A stretch of 8,214 bases of DNA from JBEIDK01 sp040383485 (GTDB taxonomy: Bacteria; Bacteroidota; Bacteroidia; UBA4408): assembly GCA_040383485.1 (NCBI GenBank), contig JBEIDK010000142.1, positions 1-8,214 of the forward strand, in the 5' to 3' direction. A program made the translations under genes and the position numbers. The notes below the pieces were generated by a model. It was not told where the DNA came from, searched no databases, and saw nothing but the letters and a program-made list of their open reading frames with translations. Shown piece by piece: positions 1 to 8,046 of this stretch (within the stretch, counting starts at the first letter, position 1; each line of letters opens with the position of its first letter).

Positions 1-3000
1 GCTGTAATGGTTGCATTAGTTGTTGTAAAGCTTGAGTATGTTGGTAAACCAGTTGTTGCAACAGGTAGAATAAATGTACTGATATTTGTACCTACTAATT
101 CATCATTTAATGGTGCTACTGGAGCAACATATGGAGTTTGAATTAATGCAATGGCGAACTGACCTGAAACAGAAGCTTTAGGTGAAGCAATTGTAATAGT
201 AGGTGCTGATGTATAACCAGAACCTTGATTACGAATTTGGAATGAAGTGATAACACCATTTGTAATAACTGGTACTATTACTGCACCAGAGCCACCACCA
301 CCTGTAACAGTAACTCTTGGAGCTACATTTTGAACTGTCGAACCTGTATTACTTGAAGCAAAAGCATAACCTGTACCACCATTTACGACATTTACTGCTG
401 AAATAACACCAGTATTAGGATTAATTGTTGCTGTTGCTGTAGCATTAGTTCCTCCACCTTTGTGATAAACACGAATAAAGTAATTTTGACCAACTGATAA
501 TGGAATTAATGGTGACGAAGTTTGAGAATCGAATAATTCAGTTGAACCAGCTGTAGTTGCATCAATAGTTTTTAATAAACTCATTGAGTTATTATAAACT
601 TGCACTACTCCATCATAGCCACCTGAACAATATAATTTTACTTTTGCTTTATCATCAATTGAGTTAAACTTAAACCAAACATCATCATCAGCTTCATAAG
701 AAGCATTTGGCGTAGCTAATCCTGATGCTGTAGCATTATATGATGAATAAATCATACCACTAATATCAGCAGGCTCAGTAGCATTTGGTGTTAAAGTGAT
801 TGCACCTGCAACATTATCATTTGCTGGAGCCGATGTGAATATTGCTTGACCACCATATGAACCTGGTGCAAAAGTATACATAGAGTTTGATTCAGGTAAA
901 ATACTCAAAGCATTTGAACCTTCATTGTGTATATTACTTGCAGTAAATCCAAAATCATCTGTATTAGGAGTTTGAAGAGCCAAAATTTGGCAAGATTTTG
1001 CAACTCCTGAAGCTGGTTGAGAAGTAATGCCTGCTTGTACAGCTGCATTACCAGTACCTACATAAGAACCTGATAAACCACATGAGTAACTAAAAGCAAA
1101 ATTGTTTGTGCCTTTACTTACACCTTGCATTGAACCATAAATAAACTCAATGTAATTTGCTTTGGTTGCATGTGTACTTTCATATAATTTACATTGGAAA
1201 TTCAAATTAATATCAGGATTTACCGGACCATTTGTATTTCCCATATTTACTGAGGCATTTTTCCACTCTATTGTCATTACTCTATTTGGAGCAGAACCCG
1301 AAACTTGAAATTTTACATTGGTATAGTCAGCAAATGCCAAATCATCATTAAAAGGAGCTATTATCCTAGAATAATTACCTGGAGTGCTAGAATTATTATT
1401 GCCACCTAAATTATTTGGACCTGCATTACTAGGAGCTGTAGTAGCATTTGATAAGTAAACAAAACCATTTGCTGATGTACTAAAATTAGTATAAGTAGTA
1501 CCTTGGTATACAAAGTTAAATGTCAAATTATTTGCAGTCATTGTTTGTACAGCATTATCAATAAATGGAGGTGTAGAGCCAATTGGCAATGCATTTGTAC
1601 CGCCAACTAAAGGAGTATAGGTAACACCAGTGCTTCTTGTAATAGCATAGTCTAATGTACCATTATAAGTTGAATGCCATTGAAATGTACTTATAGGAGC
1701 CGTATTTGTTAAGCTTGCGCAAGTTGTACTTACCCTAAATGTATCATTAGTAATGGTTGTAGTTGCAACTGCCAAAGCAGTTAAGTTCCACATGGTTGTA
1801 ATATCATAATTAGCACCTGATGTTGCGTTACCGCTAGCACCATTTGCACCCATTTCTACTTCCATTGTTGCACCTGGAGCTAATGTTCCTGATGTTAATG
1901 TATATGTTGCAACTGGTTGTGGTGCCCCATAAGTACCTGTACTTGGTATGGTATTTAAAGACTTGTTAGGAGGACCAGCAATTGTTTTTCTGTTACGCAT
2001 GCTCCAGTTAAATGTAACGTTATCAGTTGCAAAATTTGCAGTGGTTGTTCCATTATTTCTGATTCTAAACTTCACTTTTTCAGCATTAGTTAAGGCACAA
2101 CCTGTTGGCTGTACAAATCCTAATGGTACAATATTTATTGTTGGTTGCGCACGGAAATTAATGTCATCTAAAACACTAAGACTACCACCACCTGTAACTA
2201 AACGATAAACTCGCACTGCTACATAATAGGTAGCACTTGTAGGTGCTGTAAATGAACCAGAATACAAATTATGAGCAGCAGGACCATTGGTAACAGGGGC
2301 AATAACAACGGAACCAGCCAATAATGCTGATATTGTTGGGCTTGTAGCAATACGTGCCTCCATATTTACATTATCTGCACCTGTTTGAAAACGATAAAAA
2401 TAACTCAAATCATAAGTTACACCAGTAGTTAAAGCCACACCAGGCAATACCAACCACTCATCAAAAGTACTTGTAACTCCTTGCGTCATATATGCTCTTG
2501 CGCCTGTATTAACAGATGCACCACCTATTGATTGCCATGGGCTACTTACAGTTACAACACCACCTAAATTAGATAAAGTTCTAACACCACAAGTAATAAT
2601 ACTGCCACTTGTTGCCTCAGCACCATCAACATAAGGTAATGAAGCAATACCTGCACTATTAGTTGTAAAATCAGCAGTTGCTGAAAATGCAGAGTTTGCA
2701 TAAGTATTATCAGTATTGCGGGCAACCAATCTCCAATAGTAATGTGTACTTGGCAATAAACTTGTTAAAGTATAAGCTCCACTTGTACCTGTTGGCGCAT
2801 TACCAATATTCAAACCATTAAATCCTGAAACGTGCGTTGCAAATAATGGGTCAGTACTCAAAAATAAATTATAGCCAGCAATACTACCGGCACCATGATT
2901 CCATGTTAAATTTACTGTTGTTTGACATTCTGTAGTGTTAGCAGTTGGTAGCAATGCAGTTGGAGGTGCAGGTACTGTTTGGCAAGTAGTACCAAATGCA

Positions 3001-5291
3001 AAATAACTTGTGCTAATTGGAGTTATTGGGCCTGGGGCAGTTGTTGGTGTAGATGCAGAATAATTTGTAAAATCTACAACATTGCCTGATAGTGTATTGC
3101 TACCATTGGTGCGCTTTGTCCATGGGCCAGTAGTTGAAGAGCTTTGCATAACAACCAAACTATCTCTTGTTAAAAAAGTAAAACCATCTCCAGCCGTTGA
3201 TGGAGAGGTAGCAGTCATATATGGAAATGTAAAAAAGTTTGCTGCTGGGTATGAACCTGTTTCAACAATTTTATACATTTTGTTTCCTTGTAAAGCATTT
3301 ACTTGCGCTTGATTAATTACAGGATTAATTGAACCTATTGGTGCAGTATTTACAATTGAGAAAGTCAATGTTTGCCCAGCCATTGTTAATGCTGTTTGTT
3401 GCGTACGGATAGGACGGAAGGTATTATTAGTTGTTGGTGAATAAAAACCAGTTCCTAAACCTAGTGGCGCATGCAAATTAGGTGCAGCAGTTACCGCAGC
3501 CGAAGGCCATACTTTTCTTACCTCTCCTACAATATAGCCACCTTGTTTAGGTGTTGCAAATGCAATATTATATGAAGGTGCCGAACCTGTAGCATTTGTA
3601 CAAGTTGTTCCTAAAGTTACCAAATTACTTCCTGCATCAATAATACCATTAGTTAAAGTAAAAGTTGGTGCATTTACTGTTATAGGGCTTGATAAAGTGT
3701 AATTATAAAATGAGTTAAAAATCAATTGACCAGTTACCAAAGTACTATTATTCTCAAACTCTGGCCCTATTGCTAGTGTTGTATTTGGCTTAAATGATGC
3801 CCATTGTGTACCATTTGTTGCACCCGATAAATAATACTGAATACGTTGAGATACTAATGTATTATTAAAAGTAGGTGTTCCTGTTAATGAGCCATTTACC
3901 CTCATAATATATTGTGGATTAACAGCAGCGTTTGGATTACCAATTGTTAAATTAGTAGCACTCAAAGTACCATCAAACAAAACTAAATTATTACAAACTG
4001 TAGTTGCTGTTGTAAATGAAAAGTTACCCGAACCCAACATTGCAAAACCAATCAATTTATTGGTATTTAAAAAAGTACCATTATCAATTGCACCATTATT
4101 AGTAAACGTATTTGTTCCAGCACCTGTATAAATTAAAAATGCGTTGCTACCAAAAGAACTAAAGTTTGTAGGATTCATTGTTCCATTATTGGTACCCGAA
4201 TCATATTTACCTCCCGAGTTTATTGTAAAATTACCTCCAAATAAAACCGGACGTGCATCAGTTGTAGCTGTATAGCTTTTTAAAGTTCCACTAATTGAAA
4301 CATTACCAAAAACTTGTAATAAATTATGCGTAAGCACCGGAGCAACAGTGGCTACCCATGCAAGTGTTGCACCACTATTAATAGTTAAGTTTTGGCAACG
4401 GTCCATTAAACCAATTTGCGCCGTACCAGTTAATGCTGTTCCAGCAGCGTTTACATTGTGTGCAATTACAACGTTATTTGCCGATGTAGGTATTGCACCA
4501 CCAACCCAAGTTGAGGCAACATTCCAGTCGCCATTTTGTGCCGATGTTATGGTTGTAGGAGTATATTCAGAAACCCTTACATCATCTATAAAAATATTAC
4601 CATTATTACCATTTACACCTACTACTTCAAATCCAACTTTTACATTAGATGTTCTTAAAGCAGTTGGGATTGACATATATATTTTACTCCAAGTAAAGTT
4701 TACTCTTTCAAAACCAGTCAAAACATTTTGTAAAACTCTCCATGTAGTACCTCCATCATTGGATATTACAGCCTTTAAGTGGTAATAATTTACAGCAGAA
4801 CTAGTAGCTGTTAAACCATCAAATACATTAAATGATAAAAATGGCGAAGTTGAAGAGGTTAAATCCATTGCTGGAGATTCTACCCTACGAGCTTCTTGTA
4901 CATTTGCGCCTTGCAAATTTATCCATAAAGCACCTGTTCCATTTACAGCACCAGTTCCAGGTCTCGAAGCAATATTAGATGCATCACCTGCAGCAGTCCA
5001 TGCCGAACCATTCCAAGTGTTCCTTGTCCAGTCTCTTAAGGTAGTGCCTGGTGCGTTAGGTGCTAAACTTAAGCTGGATTGCGTCCAATTACCTGCCGTA
5101 TTTGCAGGCAAAGTTGTTGCCGAACCAGCTGGAGCAGCAATCGTAGAACTTATGGTTTGAAAAGCTGTCTCAAAGTCTTGTTTCAAATACGTTTGCGCAT
5201 TTGAAATTGACCCCGAAAAAGCCAAAGCCACAGTTAAGAAAATGGAATTTACCCATCCTCCTACACTTCGAAATTTGTTTTTGTTTGTCAT
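1..5291 (-). CDS. Giant secreted multidomain adhesin-like protein, probably T9SS-exported; 3' end outside window
   Basis: The frame stays open from the ATG at 5289-5291 to the window edge (1,763 codons plus 2 nt). An in-frame TAA at 5316-5318 leaves this ATG as the only likely start. Residues 1-32 form a signal peptide with likely cleavage after SNA. Modules in order, approximate residues: a jelly-roll/MAM-like domain closing with IFIDDVRV (35-245); a G8-like segment with GDW and TWVGGAIP (247-285); a Gly/Thr/Asn-rich, beta-strand-rich region with TINSGAT-type stretches (285-770); a fibronectin type III domain (774-878); a second jelly-roll closing with LDDINF (885-1050); a CARDB-like domain (1052-1190); a nidogen-like or related beta domain with PFNDDLAF and NRVMTIEWKN (1196-1480); a PPC-like domain with APANDN and DDDVWFKF (1488-1720), interrupted by GxGY repeats; and the start of another PPC-like domain (LNDE, 1728). 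Such proteins are usually surface-bound or released by T9SS. The C-terminal sorting domain that would prove this lies outside. The ligand is unknown. Confidence 0.9.
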   Translation of the reverse strand, partial: MTNKNKFRSVGGWVNSIFLTVALAFSGSISNAQTYLKQDFETAFQTISSTIAAPAGSATTLPANTAGNWTQSSLSLAPNAPGTTLRDWTRNTWNGSAWTAAGDASNIASRPGTGAVNGTGALWINLQGANVQEARRVESPAMDLTSSTSPFLSFNVFDGLTATSSAVNYYHLKAVISNDGGTTWRVLQNVLTGFERVNFTWSKIYMSIPTALRTSNVKVGFEVVGVNGNNGNIFIDDVRVSEYTPTTITSAQNGDWNVASTWVGGAIPTSANNVVIAHNVNAAGTALTGTAQIGLMDRCQNLTINSGATLAWVATVAPVLTHNLLQVFGNVSISGTLKSYTATTDARPVLFGGNFTINSGGKYDSGTNNGTMNPTNFSSFGSNAFLIYTGAGTNTFTNNGAIDNGTFLNTNKLIGFAMLGSGNFSFTTATTVCNNLVLFDGTLSATNLTIGNPNAAVNPQYIMRVNGSLTGTPTFNNTLVSQRIQYYLSGATNGTQWASFKPNTTLAIGPEFENNSTLVTGQLIFNSFYNYTLSSPITVNAPTFTLTNGIIDAGSNLVTLGTTCTNATGSAPSYNIAFATPKQGGYIVGEVRKVWPSAAVTAAPNLHAPLGLGTGFYSPTTNNTFRPIRTQQTALTMAGQTLTFSIVNTAPIGSINPVINQAQVNALQGNKMYKIVETGSYPAANFFTFPYMTATSPSTAGDGFTFLTRDSLVVMQSSSTTGPWTKRTNGSNTLSGNVVDFTNYSASTPTTAPGPITPISTSYFAFGTTCQTVPAPPTALLPTANTTECQTTVNLTWNHGAGSIAGYNLFLSTDPLFATHVSGFNGLNIGNAPTGTSGAYTLTSLLPSTHYYWRLVARNTDNTYANSAFSATADFTTNSAGIASLPYVDGAEATSGSIITCGVRTLSNLGGVVTVSSPWQSIGGASVNTGARAYMTQGVTSTFDEWLVLPGVALTTGVTYDLSYFYRFQTGADNVNMEARIATSPTISALLAGSVVIAPVTNGPAAHNLYSGSFTAPTSATYYVAVRVYRLVTGGGSLSVLDDINFRAQPTINIVPLGFVQPTGCALTNAEKVKFRIRNNGTTTANFATDNVTFNWSMRNRKTIAGPPNKSLNTIPSTGTYGAPQPVATYTLTSGTLAPGATMEVEMGANGASGNATSGANYDITTMWNLTALAVATTTITNDTFRVSTTCASLTNTAPISTFQWHSTYNGTLDYAITRSTGVTYTPLVGGTNALPIGSTPPFIDNAVQTMTANNLTFNFVYQGTTYTNFSTSANGFVYLSNATTAPSNAGPNNLGGNNNSSTPGNYSRIIAPFNDDLAFADYTNVKFQVSGSAPNRVMTIEWKNASVNMGNTNGPVNPDINLNFQCKLYESTHATKANYIEFIYGSMQGVSKGTNNFAFSYSCGLSGSYVGTGNAAVQAGITSQPASGVAKSCQILALQTPNTDDFGFTASNIHNEGSNALSILPESNSMYTFAPGSYGGQAIFTSAPANDNVAGAITLTPNATEPADISGMIYSSYNATASGLATPNASYEADDDVWFKFNSIDDKAKVKLYCSGGYDGVVQVYNNSMSLLKTIDATTAGSTELFDSQTSSPLIPLSVGQNYFIRVYHKGGGTNATATATINPNTGVISAVNVVNGGTGYAFASSNTGSTVQNVAPRVTVTGGGGSGAVIVPVITNGVITSFQIRNQGSGYTSAPTITIASPKASVSGQFAIALIQTPYVAPVAPLNDELVGTNISTFILPVATTGLPTYSSFTTTNATIT
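172..440 (-). repeat. Two GxGY-type repeats within the adhesin protein
   Basis: Within the adhesin frame, residues about 1622-1706 contain two related units. The first runs from TGVISAVNVVNGGTGY (Y1642) to VTVTGGGGSG. The second runs from NGVITSFQIRNQGSGY (Y1693) to APTITIASP. The shared pattern is N/TGVI(S/T)xxxxxNxGxGY followed by AP-x-(V/I)-T-(V/I). The two tyrosines are 51 residues apart because unit 1 has a longer loop after GTGY. Repeats of this type occur in many bacterial and phage surface proteins and are thought to form beta-hairpins. They interrupt the PPC-like module between FIRVYHKGGG and SGQFAIAL. Confidence 0.7.
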
Positions 5292-5375
5292 TTTTTTAAA
5301 TGATTTAATTAATAATTAGTTTGAATTGTTTTATATTATTTGTTTGTAATTAATTCAGTTGAATGATGCTCCAGA

Positions 5376-5402
5376 ATTGGCTTTAGAGCAATAAAAGCCA
5401 AT
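5376..5402 (-). promoter_or_regulatory. Stem-loop in the predicted leader of the adhesin mRNA
   Basis: ATTGGCTTT (5376-5384) and AAAGCCAAT (5394-5402) are perfect inverted complements: a 9-bp stem with a 9-nt loop. The element lies about 85 nt upstream of the ATG and downstream of the predicted start of transcription. On the minus strand it is followed by TCTGGAGC and not by a T-tract, so it does not look like an intrinsic terminator. It could affect mRNA stability or translation, or bind a protein as DNA. No known riboswitch family was recognised. Confidence 0.45.
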
Positions 5403-5475
5403 GAAAATTTTATATTTAATTAATCTGGACTTAACTTTCATTTATTAATGCTTTAATAGTTCAATTAGTAATATC

Positions 5476-5506
5476 CAAAAATATTGAGTATCAAAATGGT
5501 ATCAAA
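5476..5506 (-). promoter_or_regulatory. Predicted Bacteroidota sigma-70-type promoter of the adhesin gene
   Basis: Read on the minus strand, TTTG (5506-5503) is followed after exactly 19 nt by TATTTTTG (5483-5476). This fits the known Bacteroidota pattern of a TTTG -33 box and a TAnnTTTG -7 box with no mismatch. Transcription would start near 5470, giving a leader of about 178 nt before the ATG at 5291. It was the only full match I found between 5292 and 5774. AT-rich DNA can produce such matches by chance, but the spacing and position support it. Confidence 0.6.
5488..5506. repeat. Direct repeat of GTATCAAA inside the adhesin promoter
   Basis: GTATCAAA occurs at 5488-5495 and again at 5499-5506 on the plus strand, with an 11-bp period, about one helical turn. 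The second copy contains the -33 box and the first lies in the spacer, so a protein bound to both would sit on the same face of the DNA and overlap the polymerase site. The repeat is seen directly; the operator role is inferred. Confidence 0.4.
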
Positions 5507-5601
5507 TAACACGATAGTGGTATTTTTATGGTAGCATGTAAAACTTCTTCAACTATAAAGTATAATTAATGGCCAACTACTTTAATATACCTTTTAGGTA
5601 A

Positions 5602-5634
5602 TTAGTCTGATTAATTTTAAAATTAGACGACTAA
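5602..5634. repeat. Imperfect dyad with a central palindrome
   Basis: TTAGTC (5602-5607) pairs with GACTAA (5629-5634) around the perfect palindrome AATTTTAAAATT (5613-5624). The unpaired segments between arms and centre are 5 nt and 4 nt. On either strand it could fold as an interrupted hairpin, but no clean T-run follows on the minus strand, so a terminator call for the sensor gene is weak. An operator or a chance structure in AT-rich DNA are alternatives. Confidence 0.3.
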
Positions 5635-5653
5635 AACTTAATTAAACTTAATT
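5634..5653. repeat. Perfect tandem duplication of a 10-bp unit
   Basis: AAACTTAATT occurs twice without a gap (5634-5643 and 5644-5653), directly adjoining the dyad at 5602-5634. It may be a replication-slippage duplication or a pair of binding sites one helical turn apart. The sequence alone does not decide between these. Confidence 0.5.
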
Positions 5654-5774
5654 TTAATTTTGGAAGAGGGCAGCAATGAAGTGGCAATTAAAATTGAATT
5701 ACTTTTTGGAGAAAAGTTCTTTTATTTGAAATATAATGCTGAACAGAAAAAAATATTAAAGAATGGATAAAAAA

Positions 5775-7886
5775 CTAAAGTTTAAGTCCTATAACCAACA
5801 CATCATCAACTTGAACATTATTGCCTTTCCATGATTCAAAGGCTTCTTCAATTTTTTGCTTTTGTATTTCGACATCAAGATTTGAAACTTCGGCAAGTAA
5901 TTGTTTCATATTTTTAGTCATAAACTTCTTATTTTGACTACCCCCAAATTGGTCGGCATATCCATCCGAAAAAAGATAAACCATATCGTTAGTTTGGAAT
6001 GGAATTATTTCAGAAGTAAAAACTTTTTTAGCTCCAGCCAAATAGCCACCAATTGAAAATGAAGATGGTTTATACGAAATTAATTCATTGTTTCTTACAA
6101 AATACAATGGTCTTTGAGCGCCAGCATATTCAATAGTTTTCATTTCGTAATCAATGGCACATATTGCCATATCCATACCATCGTTATTTGCATTGTAATC
6201 GATTTTTTGTTTTAGAGCGTCTAATATGCTAACATCTAGAAGTTCCAAAATTCTTGCAGGTTTTGTTTCCTCTAAATCATTTACAACTTTACTTAGCAAA
6301 GTAGAGCCAATCATACTCATTAATGAACCCGGCACTCCATGTCCTGTGCAATCTACCGCCGCTACTATAAGTTTGTTTTTTTGTTCGGTATACCAATAAA
6401 AATCTCCACTAACAATATCGCGGGGTTTAAATAATATAAAGTGGTTGTTGCCATTTAAACTTTTGGCCTCTGCTTTTGAGAGCATTGCCTCTTGAATTCG
6501 TTTTGCATAATTGATACTATCAGTAATGTCTTTATTCTTCTCACTAATGACCTTATTTTGTTCTTGAATTTCTATTGTTCTTTCAATGACTTTCTGCTCC
6601 AACTCAATATTCAAATTTATCTGCATTCTGTTGTTTTCTTGTAACTGAAGAAACAGTTGATTTTGCGCTTCCTGTTTTTCATCCTTTAATACTTTAACTC
6701 TCTCAGATAAAGCAAATGACAAGAAAATTATTTCAACACCAGAGCCAATTTGAATGCCATACTCTGTAATAAATACTCGTGGCAAAAACCCAAAATTTTT
6801 CATTAAAGCAGTAAGTGAACCAAGTATTAAAAGTGTAAAAGCAATTAAAAAATACCTTGCTGGTCTGTACCCATTTCTGTAAATGATTATAGAGGTAATT
6901 AAAATTAAAATATTTGCAACGAGTCCAATTAAATTGAGGGCCTTTAAGCTAAAAGCATAGAATGGATTCTCGAGAAGTGAAACTAAAAAAAGAACAACGT
7001 CTATGGCAGCTACAAGATTTAATATTGCGGATAGCTTAGGAGTATATTTTTTGGTAAATAATAAGTCTTGCGTAAATTTTATTAAGAAAAAAATTGCGAA
7101 AGAACCAGCAATAGGTATGATGTGATTTGCCAACCAAACATTATTTGGCCATAAATACTGAAATGCCAAGCCATCAAGCGATAACTGGAACAAACCTATA
7201 CTAATGATGTATAGAAAATATTTATAATTTATTTTTTCTTTAAGTGATGCTCCTAAAAACAATGACAAGAGAATTGCAAAAACTAAAATGCCATAATAGA
7301 AACCAAGCGTTAATTGCTCAACGTAATTATTCTCTGCGAATTTTAATGAATTTACAATTCTAATTGGAAAGCTTGTAGCTTCTCCATTACAATATAAATG
7401 TGCATAAATTATCTTCTGCTCATTACTATTAAAGTTAATTTGAAATAAAAAATTTTTATGCAAAATTTCTCGGTGCATAAATGGTAAGTGGTCGCCAACC
7501 GTTTTATTTAAGTATTTACCAGAAGAGTCGGGAATATATAAAACTAATTTGTTGAAAAAAGGATATGGAAATTCTAAAATTAATGACTTGGCATTATTAC
7601 TATTTTTTAGCTTAAGTTTAAACCAAAAATTTGATTTTGTAAAACCTAAATTAGGAGCTAATGCTTCTGAATTAATTTGAAAAGGGATACAAGAATTAGA
7701 ATCTAAAACATCTTCAAAATGTACGGTGCCTTTGATATCCTCAAAAGTATATAATTGCTTGTAAACATCATATTCATTGGCAGAATCAGAAAGGTTAACA
7801 AAATTATTTTGCGCCCTCGATGTTTGACAAAAAACAATGTAAATAAGTAATAATCTTAATAATTGAAATCGAAGTAATCTATTCAC
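5775..7886 (-). CDS. 7TMR-DISM membrane sensor with C-terminal SpoIIE/RsbU-type PP2C phosphatase
   Basis: This is a 703-residue inner-membrane receptor that should dephosphorylate a serine/threonine-phosphorylated partner in response to an extracytoplasmic signal. Residues 1-25 are a signal peptide (LLRLLLIYIVFC core, cleavage near SRAQ). Residues about 35-175 match the 7TMR-DISMED2 ligand-binding fold, with the conserved SNFWFKLKLKN stretch. Seven hydrophobic helices lie at about 190-212, 222-242, 252-272, 285-305, 314-336, 343-362 and 375-393. A charged coiled coil (395-455) leads to the linker DSINYAKRIQEAML (456-469). The SpoIIE domain (485-703) keeps the expected metal-site motifs: SGDFYW (D495), DCTGHG (D512, G515), FSDGYADQ (D641) and VDD (D694, D695), so it should be active. 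The start is GTG; an in-frame TAG at 7911-7913 closes the frame upstream and no in-frame ATG lies near. The stop is TAG. No kinase or antagonist partner is encoded in this window, and the ligand is unknown. Confidence 0.93.
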   Translation of the reverse strand: MNRLLRFQLLRLLLIYIVFCQTSRAQNNFVNLSDSANEYDVYKQLYTFEDIKGTVHFEDVLDSNSCIPFQINSEALAPNLGFTKSNFWFKLKLKNSNNAKSLILEFPYPFFNKLVLYIPDSSGKYLNKTVGDHLPFMHREILHKNFLFQINFNSNEQKIIYAHLYCNGEATSFPIRIVNSLKFAENNYVEQLTLGFYYGILVFAILLSLFLGASLKEKINYKYFLYIISIGLFQLSLDGLAFQYLWPNNVWLANHIIPIAGSFAIFFLIKFTQDLLFTKKYTPKLSAILNLVAAIDVVLFLVSLLENPFYAFSLKALNLIGLVANILILITSIIIYRNGYRPARYFLIAFTLLILGSLTALMKNFGFLPRVFITEYGIQIGSGVEIIFLSFALSERVKVLKDEKQEAQNQLFLQLQENNRMQINLNIELEQKVIERTIEIQEQNKVISEKNKDITDSINYAKRIQEAMLSKAEAKSLNGNNHFILFKPRDIVSGDFYWYTEQKNKLIVAAVDCTGHGVPGSLMSMIGSTLLSKVVNDLEETKPARILELLDVSILDALKQKIDYNANNDGMDMAICAIDYEMKTIEYAGAQRPLYFVRNNELISYKPSSFSIGGYLAGAKKVFTSEIIPFQTNDMVYLFSDGYADQFGGSQNKKFMTKNMKQLLAEVSNLDVEIQKQKIEEAFESWKGNNVQVDDVLVIGLKL

Positions 7887-8027
7887 TATAGCAATAAACT
7901 TTTTGCGAATCTAGTAATTATATTTACTGTTTTTTAAACTTAACAATTAAACCCAGAATATGCATTAGAAATTCTATTACAACTCAAAACCCCTTCAAAA
8001 TATGAAGTATACAACTTTTCCTCATGC

Positions 8028-8046
8028 ATCATATATTCAATATGAT
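8028..8046. repeat. Short perfect inverted repeat upstream of the sensor gene
   Basis: ATCATAT (8028-8034) and ATATGAT (8040-8046) form a 7-bp dyad with a 5-nt centre, about 140 bp upstream of the sensor GTG. It could be an operator, but a 7-bp AT-rich dyad is weak evidence. The rest of 7887-8154 shows no gene and no full TTTG-N19-TAnnTTTG promoter on the minus strand, so the sensor promoter was not located. Confidence 0.25.

Larger units (their letters stand above)
5292..5774. other. Intergenic region between the sensor gene and the adhesin gene
   Basis: These 483 bp are very AT-rich and I found no convincing gene in them. From the sensor end they hold a perfect 10-bp tandem duplication (5634-5653), an imperfect dyad (5602-5634), a Bacteroidota-type promoter on the minus strand (5476-5506), a 9-bp stem-loop in the predicted leader (5376-5402) and an A-rich stretch before the adhesin ATG with no Shine-Dalgarno motif. 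No hairpin with a T-tract is visible just after the sensor stop codon, so where sensor transcription ends is unclear. Confidence 0.7.

Noticed and set aside
1948..2208. Plus-strand open frame of 86 codons
   Set aside because: It lies wholly inside the adhesin gene on the opposite strand. Its translation shows no family motif, and the minus frame reads as coherent CARDB-like and jelly-roll sequence through the same bases.
3082..3312. Plus-strand open frame of 76 codons
   Set aside because: Antisense shadow of the adhesin frame, with no recognisable domain and no promoter or ribosome site of its own.
4348..4785. Plus-strand open frame of 145 codons
   Set aside because: The longest antisense frame, but the minus strand here encodes the IFIDDVRV and TWVGG motifs. 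The absence of stops is explained by the codon bias of the adhesin gene.
7996..8002. Possible -7 box (TATTTTG on the minus strand) for the sensor gene
   Set aside because: It is one T short of TAnnTTTG and no TTG lies at a suitable distance upstream.
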